50,056 nt of DNA from Phycisphaeraceae bacterium (GTDB taxonomy: Bacteria > Planctomycetota > Phycisphaerae > Phycisphaerales > UBA1924). The notes beneath the pieces are model-generated. The model had not been told where the DNA came from. It did not search any database and saw only the letters and a program-made list of their open reading frames with translations. This document shows, one piece after another, positions 8,923-17,144 of the stretch. The DNA is taken from assembly GCA_026126305.1 (NCBI GenBank), contig JAHCJI010000017.1:1-50056 (forward strand), written 5' to 3'. Numbering within the stretch: position 1 is the first letter of the stretch; each line of letters starts with the position of its first letter. The translations under genes were made by a program, and so were the position numbers.

Positions 8923-9536
8923 AGGCCGACACGCTCCTGGCTCTGGTCGTCTTGGTATTCGCTGCGTTAGGTCTTCCGTCATCGTACCCCAATCCTCAGA
9001 CGACGACGCCCGACGACTTCCGCACCGAACGCCTGTACTACGACGGCATCCGACGCATCCAGGAAGTGGTTGTCGACCCCGTCATCGGCAACAGCAACCA
9101 GGGGTCGCAATCCCAGAACGAGCAGAACCAGGTCGGCGGCGGCACCTCGACGCCGTACCTGGCGCGCGAGTATGTCTGGGGGCCGGGAGATCGGGGTTTT
9201 GACGAGTTGCTCGTGCAGTACGACGGCTCGGGCAACGCGTGGTGGGCCATCATGGACGCCGGCGGCGACCTGGTCGCCTTGTGCGACTTCGGCGGGCCGA
9301 ACGGCGAGGCGCGTGTCGTTGGGCAATGGACGTACGACGCCTACGGCTCGGTGCTGAGCGCCGACCACCTGCACGCGATGGCGCTGCCGCGGCTGGGGCA
9401 CAAGGGGCTGTTCCTCGATCGCCTCGACGTGGGCATCGTCACGGGCGTCGGCGGTGGCGAGAGCCCGCGGCTGGTGCCGATTATCTGTCGGAGTCTATGG
9501 GGAGTGGTCCGGCTCCGCTGTCGTGATTGGTGTTGA
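8919..9536 (+). pseudogene. RHS-core fragment with leader, truncated at 9479, no toxin tip
   Basis: The frame starts at TTG 8919, overlapping the SUKH stop, with AGGA about 8 bases upstream. It begins with a hydrophobic signal-like segment (LLALVVLVFAALGL), followed by the same core as the cassette at 3035: TERLYYDGIRRIQEVV to YDAYGSVLSADHL to ESPRLVP. Homology stops at base 9479, where the other copies continue with YGHNFYHNRNR. The last 18 residues (from IICRS) are simply the antisense of the convergent TPR lipoprotein gene. It therefore has no RHS end, Hint domain, toxin or immunity gene, and is a remnant marking the array's downstream edge. Confidence 0.75.
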
Positions 9537-10107
9537 GATTTATCAACACCCCCCTCGCCCACCGCCGCCACGCTTCGTCTTCACCTTCCAGGCTGAGCGT
9601 CGCCAGCCTCTGGAGGGTCTCGTCGCTCACTCGTCTTGCCCGCACTTCAAGCCTTGTGAGCGCCTGTACCGTCGGCCGATGCCCCGGATGCACTTCGAGG
9701 GCGCGGCGGTACTGGGCGAGGGCCTCGTCGACGCGGCCGGCCTTTTCGAGGGTGAGGGCGAGGTTCATGCGCGGGTCGGGGTGGCCGGGCATGAGGCGGC
9801 GGGCCCACTCGAACTCGTTGGCGGCCTCGTACAGGTCGCCGCGTTCGAGCAGCAGCACGCCCAAGTTATTATGTGATGGGCCGTGGTAGAGGTCGGCGGC
9901 CAGGGCGTCGCGCAGCAGCTTCTCGGCTCGCTGCGGGTCCTTCTCCATCAGGTCGACCGCTTCGGCGGCGAGCTTCTGGGCCCGGTCGGTGTCGCGTCGG
10001 ATGGACGGCTGGTTGACGTAGGGGCTCGGCGAGCTCGATCGGCAGCCGATGGGCAACGCCGCGGCGATGCACAACGCGAGCAAGAGGGCCGGCGAGGTTC
10101 GTGTCAT
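9481..10107 (-). CDS. TPR-repeat lipoprotein, last gene of the type II secretion operon
   Basis: This 208-residue protein starts at ATG 10107, overlapping the gspM stop by 4 bases (ATGA). The N terminus has a lipoprotein signal (LLLALCIAAALPIGC; lipobox LPIGC, Cys near residue 22), so it is probably anchored in a membrane facing the periplasm. Tetratricopeptide repeats follow: SHNNLGVLLLERGDLYEAA, ARRLMPGHPDPRMNLALTL and ALAQYRRALEVHPGH. TPR lipoproteins of this kind (PilF/PilW-like) can act as pilotins or assembly factors for secretins; that role here is inference from operon membership. The stop codon lies 2 bases from the truncation point of the convergent RHS fragment. Confidence 0.8.
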   Translation of the reverse strand: MTRTSPALLLALCIAAALPIGCRSSSPSPYVNQPSIRRDTDRAQKLAAEAVDLMEKDPQRAEKLLRDALAADLYHGPSHNNLGVLLLERGDLYEAANEFEWARRLMPGHPDPRMNLALTLEKAGRVDEALAQYRRALEVHPGHRPTVQALTRLEVRARRVSDETLQRLATLSLEGEDEAWRRWARGVLINLNTNHDSGAGPLPIDSDR

Positions 10108-10640
10108 GGCCGCGAGTCCCCCTGCGAGCGTGCGGACGCATCGTACGTCCGGCTTAGCGTCAGTCCAGCGTCGTACCGGTTGCCGTCGCCGCGGCGTGGG
10201 CGGGTGAGTTCGGTGCGCGTCACGACCCAGTGCGGGCGGTCGGCTTGCAATCGCGCCAGGAATCGGCCCAGTTCGCCGGGCGTGGTGCTCGTCAGCGCGA
10301 GGCGGAGCGTCTGCCGTCGCAGGCCCGCGTCGCCCACTTCGGTGTCGCTCTGCTCGTCGAGCGAACGCATGGCCGTGTCGGGCAGGCCCGCGGCGGCCAG
10401 CGTGTCGGCGATCTCCGCGAGGGCGTCGGCGCGGCGGCCGGTGGTGGCGACGCGATCTGCTTCCAGCGCGGCGCGCAGCGTGCGGATCTCGGCGGACTGC
10501 TGCTGGACGGCGGCGAGTTCGGACCTCGCGCGATCGAGTTGGTTCGCGGCGGCATTCCATCGCGCCAAGGCGATCACCACGATGCCCACCGACACGGTGA
10601 GCAGCAGCAAGCAGGCGGTCGGCATCCAACGCCCGCTCAT
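10104..10640 (-). CDS. gspM: Type II secretion inner-membrane protein GspM-like
   Basis: This 178-residue protein has one N-terminal membrane segment (TACLLLLTVSVGIVVIALA, residues 8-26), followed by a helical region (LDRARSELAAVQQQSAEI) and a C-terminal alpha/beta domain. This is the layout of GspM/PilO-type proteins, which pair with GspL in the inner-membrane platform. Sequence similarity in this family is low, so identity is assigned mainly from position after gspL and topology. It overlaps its neighbours by ATGA on both sides. Confidence 0.65.
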   Translation of the reverse strand: MSGRWMPTACLLLLTVSVGIVVIALARWNAAANQLDRARSELAAVQQQSAEIRTLRAALEADRVATTGRRADALAEIADTLAAAGLPDTAMRSLDEQSDTEVGDAGLRRQTLRLALTSTTPGELGRFLARLQADRPHWVVTRTELTRPRRGDGNRYDAGLTLSRTYDASARSQGDSRP

Positions 10641-11488
10641 GGGCCACCGCCCGTGCGCGTCAGCGTGAGTTCCACCCTTGTGATCTCGCCATCACGCTGG
10701 GCTTCGCTCCGAACGCGTGGGAGGCCGGCGTCGAAGGCGCCGTGTTCGGCGAGCGTGCCGGCCAGTGCGATGGCCGCTTCTCGCGAAGGAGCCAGCGCTC
10801 GCAGCGTGACCCGCCCGCCGGCCGACTCGACCGACTCGACGCGCCAGGCCTCGCCTTGTGGCCAGGCGCGAAAGAGCGCGGCGAGCGCGTCTCGGCTGTC
10901 GGCTGGCTCGTCGCCGCGACCCGTGTCCGCCAGCCCGCGCAGGCGGCGCAATTCGCCCGTGAGGGCGAGTTGGGGCGCGAGGCCGTCGCGCCACTTCGGG
11001 ATCGCCTGTCGCGCCAACTCGTCCATCGCGGCGTCGGCCTCGCGTGCCTGGATCGTGAGCTCGCGTGCCCTGACTTGCAGGCCCATGGCCCCGATCAGGC
11101 AACCGATGGCCAGCAGCACGGCCACCGCCGCGAGCCGGAGGTTGCGGTGGCGTCGGATCTTCGTGGGCAGGAAGGCGTGCCCGAGCAGTTCGATCGGTTT
11201 GGCCTCGACGCGCAGCGCATCGGGGAGCGCATCGGGCAGCGAGGGCACGCGTGCGCTCAGCACGCCATCGGCCAGCCACGCGTCGGCGCGCTCGCGGTCC
11301 ACGGCGACGACCACCAGCCGATCGCCCGCGACACGCCACGCGAGGCACAACCCCTCGAGCGGTCGCGGCAACTGCCCCTCGACGGCGTATGCCGCCACGG
11401 TGCGGGTGACCCGGCCGGGCGGCCTGGGCGCGATGGCGATGTAACATTCGTTGGCCGGCACCATGATGGCGCGCTCACGCGTGGTCAT
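10637..11488 (-). CDS. gspL: Type II secretion protein GspL/PilN-like
   Basis: This 283-residue protein starts at ATG 11488, overlapping the gspC stop by 4 bases. It has an N-terminal cytoplasmic domain (about 1-105) that is short and beta-rich, a single membrane segment (AAVAVLLAIGCLIGAMGLQ, near 118-136), a coiled-coil-like stretch (ARELTIQAREADAAMDELA) and a periplasmic ferredoxin-like domain. This is the bitopic layout of GspL or PilM-PilN fusions that couple the ATPase GspE to the platform. Classical GspL has a larger ASKHA cytoplasmic domain, so this is a reduced version. Confidence 0.65.
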   Translation of the reverse strand: MTTRERAIMVPANECYIAIAPRPPGRVTRTVAAYAVEGQLPRPLEGLCLAWRVAGDRLVVVAVDRERADAWLADGVLSARVPSLPDALPDALRVEAKPIELLGHAFLPTKIRRHRNLRLAAVAVLLAIGCLIGAMGLQVRARELTIQAREADAAMDELARQAIPKWRDGLAPQLALTGELRRLRGLADTGRGDEPADSRDALAALFRAWPQGEAWRVESVESAGGRVTLRALAPSREAAIALAGTLAEHGAFDAGLPRVRSEAQRDGEITRVELTLTRTGGGP

Positions 11489-11997
11489 GGCGCGATCCCT
11501 TGCAGGGCGAGCCGTCTCGTGCGGCCGGCCAGTTCGAGCAGCACCGTCGAAGATGTCACCTCGCGCACGCGGACCGCGCCGACCGCCTCGCCCGCGCTGG
11601 CGAGCACGAGGCGCTGCTCGCTGGGGTCGTACAGCGCCACGCGCCAGCCGTCGCCGGCCTCCACGATCGCGACCAATGTCAGATTGATGGGCGCGGGCGG
11701 TGGGGGTTGGGGCGCAGGCGGCGGGGGAAGCGGTGGCGTCGCGGCGGCGGCCATAGCGGAACGAGCGGGCTCTCCAGGATCTGGCAATTGCTCGGGCCAA
11801 AGGACCACGTCGAACACCGACGCGTCGAGCGCATGGCCCGCGACGATCGCGTCCGAGACGGGCGGCACGCCGAGGTTGCTGGTGCGTTTGGTTTGTTCGA
11901 TTGGGCGCGTCGCCCACCACGTTGCTCCAGCACACGCGATGGTCACGCACGCCACCATCGCGCCGGAGATCGCACGCTCTCGCTGCAACCGGTTCAT
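11485..11997 (-). CDS. gspC: Type II secretion protein GspC-like (HR domain)
   Basis: This 170-residue protein has one membrane segment near the N terminus (AISGAMVACVTIACAGATWWA), a proline-rich linker around residues 90-105, and a C-terminal homology-region-like beta domain: LTLVAIVEAGDGWRVALYD, then VREVTSSTVLLEL. GspC links the inner-membrane platform to the secretin through its HR domain. No PDZ or coiled-coil domain follows, so it is a minimal GspC. Genes on both sides overlap by 4 bases. Identification rests on topology, the HR-like pattern and operon context. Confidence 0.65.
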   Translation of the reverse strand: MNRLQRERAISGAMVACVTIACAGATWWATRPIEQTKRTSNLGVPPVSDAIVAGHALDASVFDVVLWPEQLPDPGEPARSAMAAAATPPLPPPPAPQPPPPAPINLTLVAIVEAGDGWRVALYDPSEQRLVLASAGEAVGAVRVREVTSSTVLLELAGRTRRLALQGIAP

Positions 11998-12866
11998 CGG
12001 GCAAACTCCGGATGGGGCTCCCACAGGATGGGCGTGCGGCGTTGGAGCATCCAGTCTCCGCTGACGCGTGTCCACACGGTCCACCACGAGCGACGCACCG
12101 AGCCGACGCGCACGTCGATGCGCACGCCCCAGCTGCTGCTGGACGCCGAGAGGAGGATGCGCGGCAGGCCATCGCCTTCGGGCATCGGCGGTGGCCCGCT
12201 GCGTTGGCCCTGCGCCCGGCGTTGCATGATCGGTTCGTAGCCACCGCGCCCGGCCAGGCGCAGCGCCCGGGCCAGCAGCGGCGCGGGCGTGGTGTTCACG
12301 TTCAGGCGGACGGTGGGCTGCGCCGCCATGCGTTCGGCGGTGCTGACGAGCGCGCCCAGCGAGGGCTCGCCTGCGGCCAGGGATGGATAGATCCATCGCG
12401 CGTCGGGCCGATGGTCGCGGTGCGCATCGAACACGTCCAGCCCGTCGGGGTCCTCGTCCAGCGCATCGAGGCGCTCGCGCACGTCCTGGGGCAGCAGCAG
12501 CCGCAGCGGCGTGCCCATTCGCACCGCGCCGGCGGGCAGCATCGCGTGCAGGTCCCACGCCGTCACGGCGATCGATATCGGCGTGCCATCGATCTCGAAG
12601 GCGTCCTCGAGCACGCGCACCATCGGCTGTTGCGCATCGGGGGGCAGCACCACCAGCGCCGCGTCGCGACGCAGCCAGTGAGCGATGGGTGTGGACGCGG
12701 CCCATGCCAGGTCGTCGGCGATGACGCCCTGGGCGCGCGACCGGTCGAGTTGCGCGGCCGCGGACGCACGCGAAGCGGCCAGCGCGATGATGGGCAGCGC
12801 GCCGGCGACCAGGGCCAGCACGAGCAGCAGGGCCACGCCGCGACGGGTTGGAGCGTTGCGCGTCAT
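11994..12866 (-). CDS. gspK: Type II secretion minor pseudopilin GspK-like
   Basis: This 290-residue protein begins with a short basic leader and GVALLLVLALVAGALPIIAL, the prepilin-type segment. It lacks Glu at position 5, as is normal for GspK. It is much longer than the other pseudopilins and has the asparagine-rich LNVNTTPAPLLARAL motif typical of GspK proteins (the I/LNVNTA block). GspK caps the pseudopilus tip together with GspI and GspJ. The gene overlaps gspJ and gspC by 4 bases each. Confidence 0.82.
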   Translation of the reverse strand: MTRNAPTRRGVALLLVLALVAGALPIIALAASRASAAAQLDRSRAQGVIADDLAWAASTPIAHWLRRDAALVVLPPDAQQPMVRVLEDAFEIDGTPISIAVTAWDLHAMLPAGAVRMGTPLRLLLPQDVRERLDALDEDPDGLDVFDAHRDHRPDARWIYPSLAAGEPSLGALVSTAERMAAQPTVRLNVNTTPAPLLARALRLAGRGGYEPIMQRRAQGQRSGPPPMPEGDGLPRILLSASSSSWGVRIDVRVGSVRRSWWTVWTRVSGDWMLQRRTPILWEPHPEFAR

Positions 12867-13261
12867 GGCACGCGGTACTCCCGCACGATGTCCCTGCCGC
12901 CATCGGTGATGCGCACGACCAGGCGACGGCCGTTCTCCTTGAGCTTGGCCTCGAAGCCTTCCACGCCGAGCAACGGCGCGTCGGAGCGATGGATCGTTCG
13001 CTGGCCACCGCTTCGCGTCTCGATGGTGAGCCAGCCATCGCCGACGACCACTCGCCGGCGCGGCAGCGACTCGTGCTCGACGAAAAGGTCGTGGCCGATG
13101 CGATCGAGCGCGCGCTGCGCACGCGAGCGGGATTCGAGGTCCGCCGCCGCTGCGGGCGCGTCGGCCATCATCGGCACGAGCACCGCGGCTGCGACGCCCG
13201 CAGCCAACGCCGTCAGGGCCAATGCCAGCAGCACCTCCAGGAGCGTGAAGCCACGCCTCAT
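12863..13261 (-). CDS. gspJ: Type II secretion minor pseudopilin GspJ-like
   Basis: This 132-residue protein starts at ATG 13261; longer upstream extensions of the frame would overlap gspI. MRRGFTLLEVLLALALTALA is a type III signal (G cleaved before FTLLE) with Glu5. The remainder is beta-rich (VVVGDGWLTIETRSGGQ). Assignment to GspJ rests on order (H-I-J-K) and size. The prepilin peptidase needed to process it is not encoded in this window. Confidence 0.72.
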   Translation of the reverse strand: MRRGFTLLEVLLALALTALAAGVAAAVLVPMMADAPAAAADLESRSRAQRALDRIGHDLFVEHESLPRRRVVVGDGWLTIETRSGGQRTIHRSDAPLLGVEGFEAKLKENGRRLVVRITDGGRDIVREYRVP

Positions 13262-13608
13262 GGCCGTTCCTCCGGCACGGACACCCAGCGGGCGATGCGC
13301 TGCCCGCCGTGGGCGAACTCCATCCAGGCCCCGCGACCGCTTCGCGTCTTCAGCGTCACACCGATGGTTATGCCGTCCAGCTCGAGTGATCCACGGCCGC
13401 TCTTTGCAATGGCGCTGGCGTCGAACGCGTGTCGGGATGGGTTTTGCAGCACGTCGTCGATCATCGATGCGAGCGTGTGGACCTCGACGCTGGGCTGGGC
13501 TGAGGGACGCGTGATGGAAGACATCGCCGACGCCACGCCCGCGACGGCCAGGGCCAGCAGCGCCGTAGCCAGGACGACCTCCAGCAGCGTGAGCCCACGC
13601 CGGGTCAT
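13258..13608 (-). CDS. gspI: Type II secretion minor pseudopilin GspI-like
   Basis: This 116-residue protein starts at ATG 13608. TRRGLTLLEVVLATALLALA is a prepilin peptidase signal with Glu5 and a hydrophobic helix. A short globular part follows, including VHTLASMIDDVLQNPS. The size fits GspI, the smallest minor pseudopilin, and it lies between GspH and GspJ homologues. ATGA overlaps occur on both sides. GspI versus GspH/J cannot be settled without structure prediction. Confidence 0.7.
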   Translation of the reverse strand: MTRRGLTLLEVVLATALLALAVAGVASAMSSITRPSAQPSVEVHTLASMIDDVLQNPSRHAFDASAIAKSGRGSLELDGITIGVTLKTRSGRGAWMEFAHGGQRIARWVSVPEERP

Positions 13609-13988
13609 GGCGCGATCTCCACGCGGCGGCCATCGTGTACGAGCAAGACCGATGCCGCATCGCTGTGTCCCAGACGATCGAAGTGCACGCCAAAGACAAG
13701 AGCCTCCGCTTTGACTCCGGCTGGCCACTCCCGTTCGACCACGGCGTTGCCCTGTCCATCATGGACCATGAGCCTGCCGCCTTCGAGCCGCATCGTCGCC
13801 GGCCCATCGCTCAGGGCGACGAGCCTGGCCATCGCGTGGGCTTCCAGAAAAGTCTGCTCGGCCCGGGGCAGCGGGTCGCCCGCGCCGGTCAGCAGCGCCG
13901 CGCCCAGGGCCATCGCCAGCGCGGCGATGGCGCACGTGGCCAGCGTCTCCACGAGCGTGAAGCCACGGTGGTGGGCGGGCCCGTTCAT
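13605..13988 (-). CDS. gspH: Type II secretion pseudopilin GspH-like
   Basis: This 127-residue protein carries a prepilin signal HHRGFTLVETLATCAIAALA with cleavage before Phe and Glu at +5. The following globular region is predicted beta-rich (PATMRLEGGRLMVHDGQG), consistent with GspH. Its start at 13988 overlaps the gspG stop by 4 bases. Identity is by signal, size and position between gspG and gspI. Confidence 0.72.
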   Translation of the reverse strand: MNGPAHHRGFTLVETLATCAIAALAMALGAALLTGAGDPLPRAEQTFLEAHAMARLVALSDGPATMRLEGGRLMVHDGQGNAVVEREWPAGVKAEALVFGVHFDRLGHSDAASVLLVHDGRRVEIAP

Positions 13989-14410
13989 CGCCCGCCCTCG
14001 CGCAGGTCCAGCGAGCTCAGGTCGGCGTTCTCGCCGTCGCCGCCCACGCGTCCGTCGGCACCCAGGCTGATGATCTCGAACGCGTGGCCATCGGGCCCGG
14101 GCACGACCAGTTGCATCATGTTGCCCCAGGGGTCGCGCGCGGCGTCCAGCGGCAGGTGGTAGCTGGCCGAGGGCGGGGCGTCGACCAGGTCCTGGAGGCT
14201 CGCCGGCCAGCTGCCGTGCGTGACGTGGTAGAGTTCGACCTTGGCCTTCGCGCCGGCGATGGCGGTGCGCGCCAGCTCGCGCTTGCCCTGCCCGAAAGCG
14301 GCCGTCAGGCCAACGGTGAGCGTCGCGGCCAGGATGCCAAGCAGCACGACGACGGCCAGCACCTCCACCAGCGTCATGCCATGATGGAACTTATAGAGAC
14401 ACCGACGCAT
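13985..14410 (-). CDS. gspG: Type II secretion major pseudopilin GspG
   Basis: This 141-residue protein has the cleavable leader MRRCLYKFHHG followed by MTLVEVLAVVVLLGILAA (Glu5 present). The C-terminal half contains the GspG hallmarks: LYHVTHGSWPASLQDLVDAP, ARDPWGNMMQL and ISLGADGRVGGDGENADL, the last forming the calcium-binding loop of the major pseudopilin. It polymerises into the periplasmic pseudopilus. Its ATG shares a base with the gspF stop (TGATG). Confidence 0.92.
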   Translation of the reverse strand: MRRCLYKFHHGMTLVEVLAVVVLLGILAATLTVGLTAAFGQGKRELARTAIAGAKAKVELYHVTHGSWPASLQDLVDAPPSASYHLPLDAARDPWGNMMQLVVPGPDGHAFEIISLGADGRVGGDGENADLSSLDLREGGR

Positions 14411-15645
14411 CACAGCACCTCTCGGAGTTTCAGCAGCGGTAGCACGGCAGACAGCACGACCACGCCGACCATCGATGCCAGCAGGATGATGGCCGCCGGT
14501 TCGATCAGCCCGGCCAGCCGATCGGTCAGGCGCTTGGCCCTGCGTTCGAGCCGGTCGGCCAGGCGTTCGAGAAGGTCTGGGAGCTCGCCCGCCGTCTCGC
14601 CGGCCTCGATCAGTCGCCGCATGTCGTCGGCGAACCAGTGCGCGTCGTCGAGGGCTTGCGATAACCGCTCGCCCGCCTCGACGCGCGTGGCGGCGCGTTC
14701 GAGGTTCGAGCGCAGGCTCTGGGTCACCGGGCCTTCGAAGGTGCGTGCCGCGGCGCGCAGCGCCTCGGTGAGCGGCACGCCCAGGCGCGTCATCGATTGC
14801 AACTCGCCCGCGAGCCGCGCCAGCGCCATGCCCCGCAAGGCCTGGGGCACGAGTCGACGCAGCGCACTCGGCCACCCGCGTTCGCTCGCTGAGATCGATC
14901 GCACCGCCCAAACGGCAAGCAGCAGCGCGGACACGACGCCAGCGAAGAGCACCGCCCACCAGCGAGCGATCGCTCCGCCCAGCGCGATCACGCCCGCGGT
15001 GAGCGCCGGCGGCCGTACTCCCGCCTGGTCGAGGATGCCCACGAGCCGCGGCAGCGGGCCCAGCGAGAGGAACACGACCACCGCCACGCCCGCGACGGCG
15101 ACGATCGCCGGGTACGCCAGGGCCGAGGCCAGCTTGCCCGCCAACTCGCCCGTGCGCGTGTGCCGGTCGGCCAGCGAACGCAGCGCGTGCGAGAGTTCCC
15201 CACGCGCCTGGCCGGCCCGCACCACGGCCACCTCCGCCGCGTCGAACCAGCCCGGTTGCGACTCGCACGCGTCGGCCAGCGGCGTCCCCGAACGCACGGC
15301 GTCCTCGACCTGGAGTAGCATCCGCCGCATGCCCGAACGCTTCGAGCGCGAGCCCGCGAGCGTGCTCAGCCCCTCGGCCAGCGGCACGCCCGAGGCCAGC
15401 AGCGTGGCCAGCGCGTCGAGCACCTCGGCCTTGGCGTCGCGGCGTCGGCCGCGGAGCACGCGATGCAGGCTCGACGCGAGTGAGGCCGGCACACGCACCC
15501 GCTCGCTGGCAACCGGCCGCACGTCGAGCACCGTCAGCCCAACCCGACGCAGCGAAGCCCGGGCGCTCACGGCGGTGTCGGCGGTCAGCTCGCCCTTGCG
15601 CGAGAGCCCACCAGCCGTCACGGCCTTGTAGCGCCACAGCGTCAT
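14410..15645 (-). CDS. gspF: Type II secretion inner-membrane platform protein GspF
   Basis: This 411-residue protein has the T2SSF architecture: an N-terminal cytoplasmic part (WRYKAVTAGGLSRKGELTAD), then two T2SSF domains, each with an ATLLASGVPLAEGLSTLA- or MTRLGVPLTEALRAAA-type block and a GETAGELPDLLERLA-type block. Membrane segments lie near residues 175-195, 215-250 and 385-405. GspF is the polytopic core to which GspE and GspL bind. Its length matches the family. Confidence 0.93.
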   Translation of the reverse strand: MTLWRYKAVTAGGLSRKGELTADTAVSARASLRRVGLTVLDVRPVASERVRVPASLASSLHRVLRGRRRDAKAEVLDALATLLASGVPLAEGLSTLAGSRSKRSGMRRMLLQVEDAVRSGTPLADACESQPGWFDAAEVAVVRAGQARGELSHALRSLADRHTRTGELAGKLASALAYPAIVAVAGVAVVVFLSLGPLPRLVGILDQAGVRPPALTAGVIALGGAIARWWAVLFAGVVSALLLAVWAVRSISASERGWPSALRRLVPQALRGMALARLAGELQSMTRLGVPLTEALRAAARTFEGPVTQSLRSNLERAATRVEAGERLSQALDDAHWFADDMRRLIEAGETAGELPDLLERLADRLERRAKRLTDRLAGLIEPAAIILLASMVGVVVLSAVLPLLKLREVL

Positions 15646-17144
15646 GACACCGCCTCCACCGCGTCGAAGGCCTCGTCACCGACCGACGCGACGCGCGCCA
15701 CTTCGAGCGGCGTGGTGATGCCCGCCTCGACCAGCCGCCGCCCTTCTTCTTGGAGCGTCTTCATGCCCGCGGCCCTGGCCTCGGTCCCCAGCGCGCTGGC
15801 GGGCATGCCCGTGGCGATGCGCTCGCGCATGCTTTCGCCCACCACCAGCAGCTCGAACAACCCCACCCTTCCCAGCAGCCCGCTGCTATAGCACACCTCG
15901 CAGCCCTTGCCTTCGCACTCGGCGTGCACGCGACGCACCAGCCGCTGCGCCAGCGCGGCCGAGAGCGAGGCCGACACGAGGTAGGGCTCTACGCCCAGGT
16001 CGACCAGCCGCGTCACGGCCGTCGCCGCGTCGGAGGTGTGCAAGGTCGAGAGCACCAGGTGCCCGGTGAGGCTCGCCTGGATGGCGACCGCGGCCGTCTC
16101 CAGGTCGCGGATCTCGCCGACCATCACCACGTCGGGGTCCTGCCGCAGGATGTGCCGCAGGCCGCTGGCAAACGTGACGCCCTTCTTGGTGTTGATCTGG
16201 GCCTGGCTGATGGCCGCGTGCGGGCCCGAGAGATCGTACTCGATGGGGTCCTCGATGGTCATGACGTTCAGGTCGCGGGCCGAGCGGCGGGCGGTCCAAC
16301 GCAAGGTCGCATATAAGGTCGTCGTCTTGCCGCTGCCCGTCGGTCCGGTCGAGAGCACGATGCCGCTCGAACGCGAGCACGCCGCCAGCCAGCGCCGCTG
16401 CACATCCGCCGGCATGCCCAGCGCCGAAAAATCGTCCAAGTCCAGCGTGCCCTGGGGCTCGAGCAATCGCACCACGACGCGCTCGCCGAAGGCGGTCGGC
16501 AGGCTGCTCAGGCGCAGGTCGATCGTCCGCGCCGTGTCGCCGCTGCCGATGGTGACCGTCGCACGCCCGTCCTGGGGCACGCGCCGCTCGGCCACGTCCA
16601 TGCGGCCCATGACCTTCAGGCGGCTTGCGATGGGCCCGCCCAGGGGCGCGGGCAGTTCTTTCACGTCGCGCAGGGCCCCGTCGATGCGCATCCGTATCAG
16701 CACGCGATCTTCCAAGGGTTGCACGTGCACGTCGCTGGCCCCCCGCGTGGCGGCGGTGAAGAGCATCCAGTCCACCAGCCGCACCACCGGCGCCTTGCCC
16801 GAGGTGGCCAGCAGGTCGCGGTCCATCTCGCGCAGCGCTCGCTCCAGGTCGTCGTCGGGCGCGTCGATGGTGAGGTTGGAATGGCCGACATCGGTCGAGT
16901 CACGCTCGACTTGTGCATACGCCGCGTCGATGCGTTCGGCCAGGTGCTGCGCATCGGTGACCCATCGATCCCCGTGCTCGCCCAGGCGAACGCCCACGTT
17001 GTGCAGCACGGTCAGCGGCGTGGTCTGCGCGTGCCGGAGCACGAGACGCTCGCCATCACGCTCGCCCAGCACCAGGTGCTCGCGCGCATAGTCGCGGGCG
17101 ATCAATCGCAGGAACGCCTCGCAAGGCCGAGCCACGGCGCTCAC
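15642..17144 (-). CDS. gspE: Type II secretion ATPase GspE
   Basis: This 500-residue secretion ATPase drives pseudopilus assembly at the cytoplasmic face. Visible motifs are Walker A GPTGSGKT (267-274), the Asp box VMTIEDPIEYDL, Walker B QDPDVVMVGEIRD, and the His box STLHTSDAATAV. The N-terminal domain includes SDVHVQPLEDRVLIRMRIDG. The zinc-binding region is contracted: only CEGKGCEVC remains before SGLLGRVGLFELL, instead of two CxxC pairs about 30 residues apart. ATGA overlaps join it to gspD and gspF. Confidence 0.95.
   Translation of the reverse strand: MSAVARPCEAFLRLIARDYAREHLVLGERDGERLVLRHAQTTPLTVLHNVGVRLGEHGDRWVTDAQHLAERIDAAYAQVERDSTDVGHSNLTIDAPDDDLERALREMDRDLLATSGKAPVVRLVDWMLFTAATRGASDVHVQPLEDRVLIRMRIDGALRDVKELPAPLGGPIASRLKVMGRMDVAERRVPQDGRATVTIGSGDTARTIDLRLSSLPTAFGERVVVRLLEPQGTLDLDDFSALGMPADVQRRWLAACSRSSGIVLSTGPTGSGKTTTLYATLRWTARRSARDLNVMTIEDPIEYDLSGPHAAISQAQINTKKGVTFASGLRHILRQDPDVVMVGEIRDLETAAVAIQASLTGHLVLSTLHTSDAATAVTRLVDLGVEPYLVSASLSAALAQRLVRRVHAECEGKGCEVCYSSGLLGRVGLFELLVVGESMRERIATGMPASALGTEARAAGMKTLQEEGRRLVEAGITTPLEVARVASVGDEAFDAVEAVS

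Larger units (their letters stand above)
1062..9479 (+). repeat. Dispersed direct repeats of RHS core sequence
   Basis: The same RHS core recurs in direct orientation at about 1062-1560, 3111-4140, 5465-6230, 7139-7690 and 9021-9479. The long copies overlap over different intervals: TERLYYDG to RLVP is present at 3111 and 9021, YDAYG onward at 3421 and 5465, and GRFMQRDP onward at 3619, 5665 and 7141. The blocks near 3421 and 5465 are almost identical at nucleotide level over several hundred bases. Such direct repeats allow homologous recombination that swaps the toxin/immunity tip of an expressed RHS gene. Confidence 0.8.
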
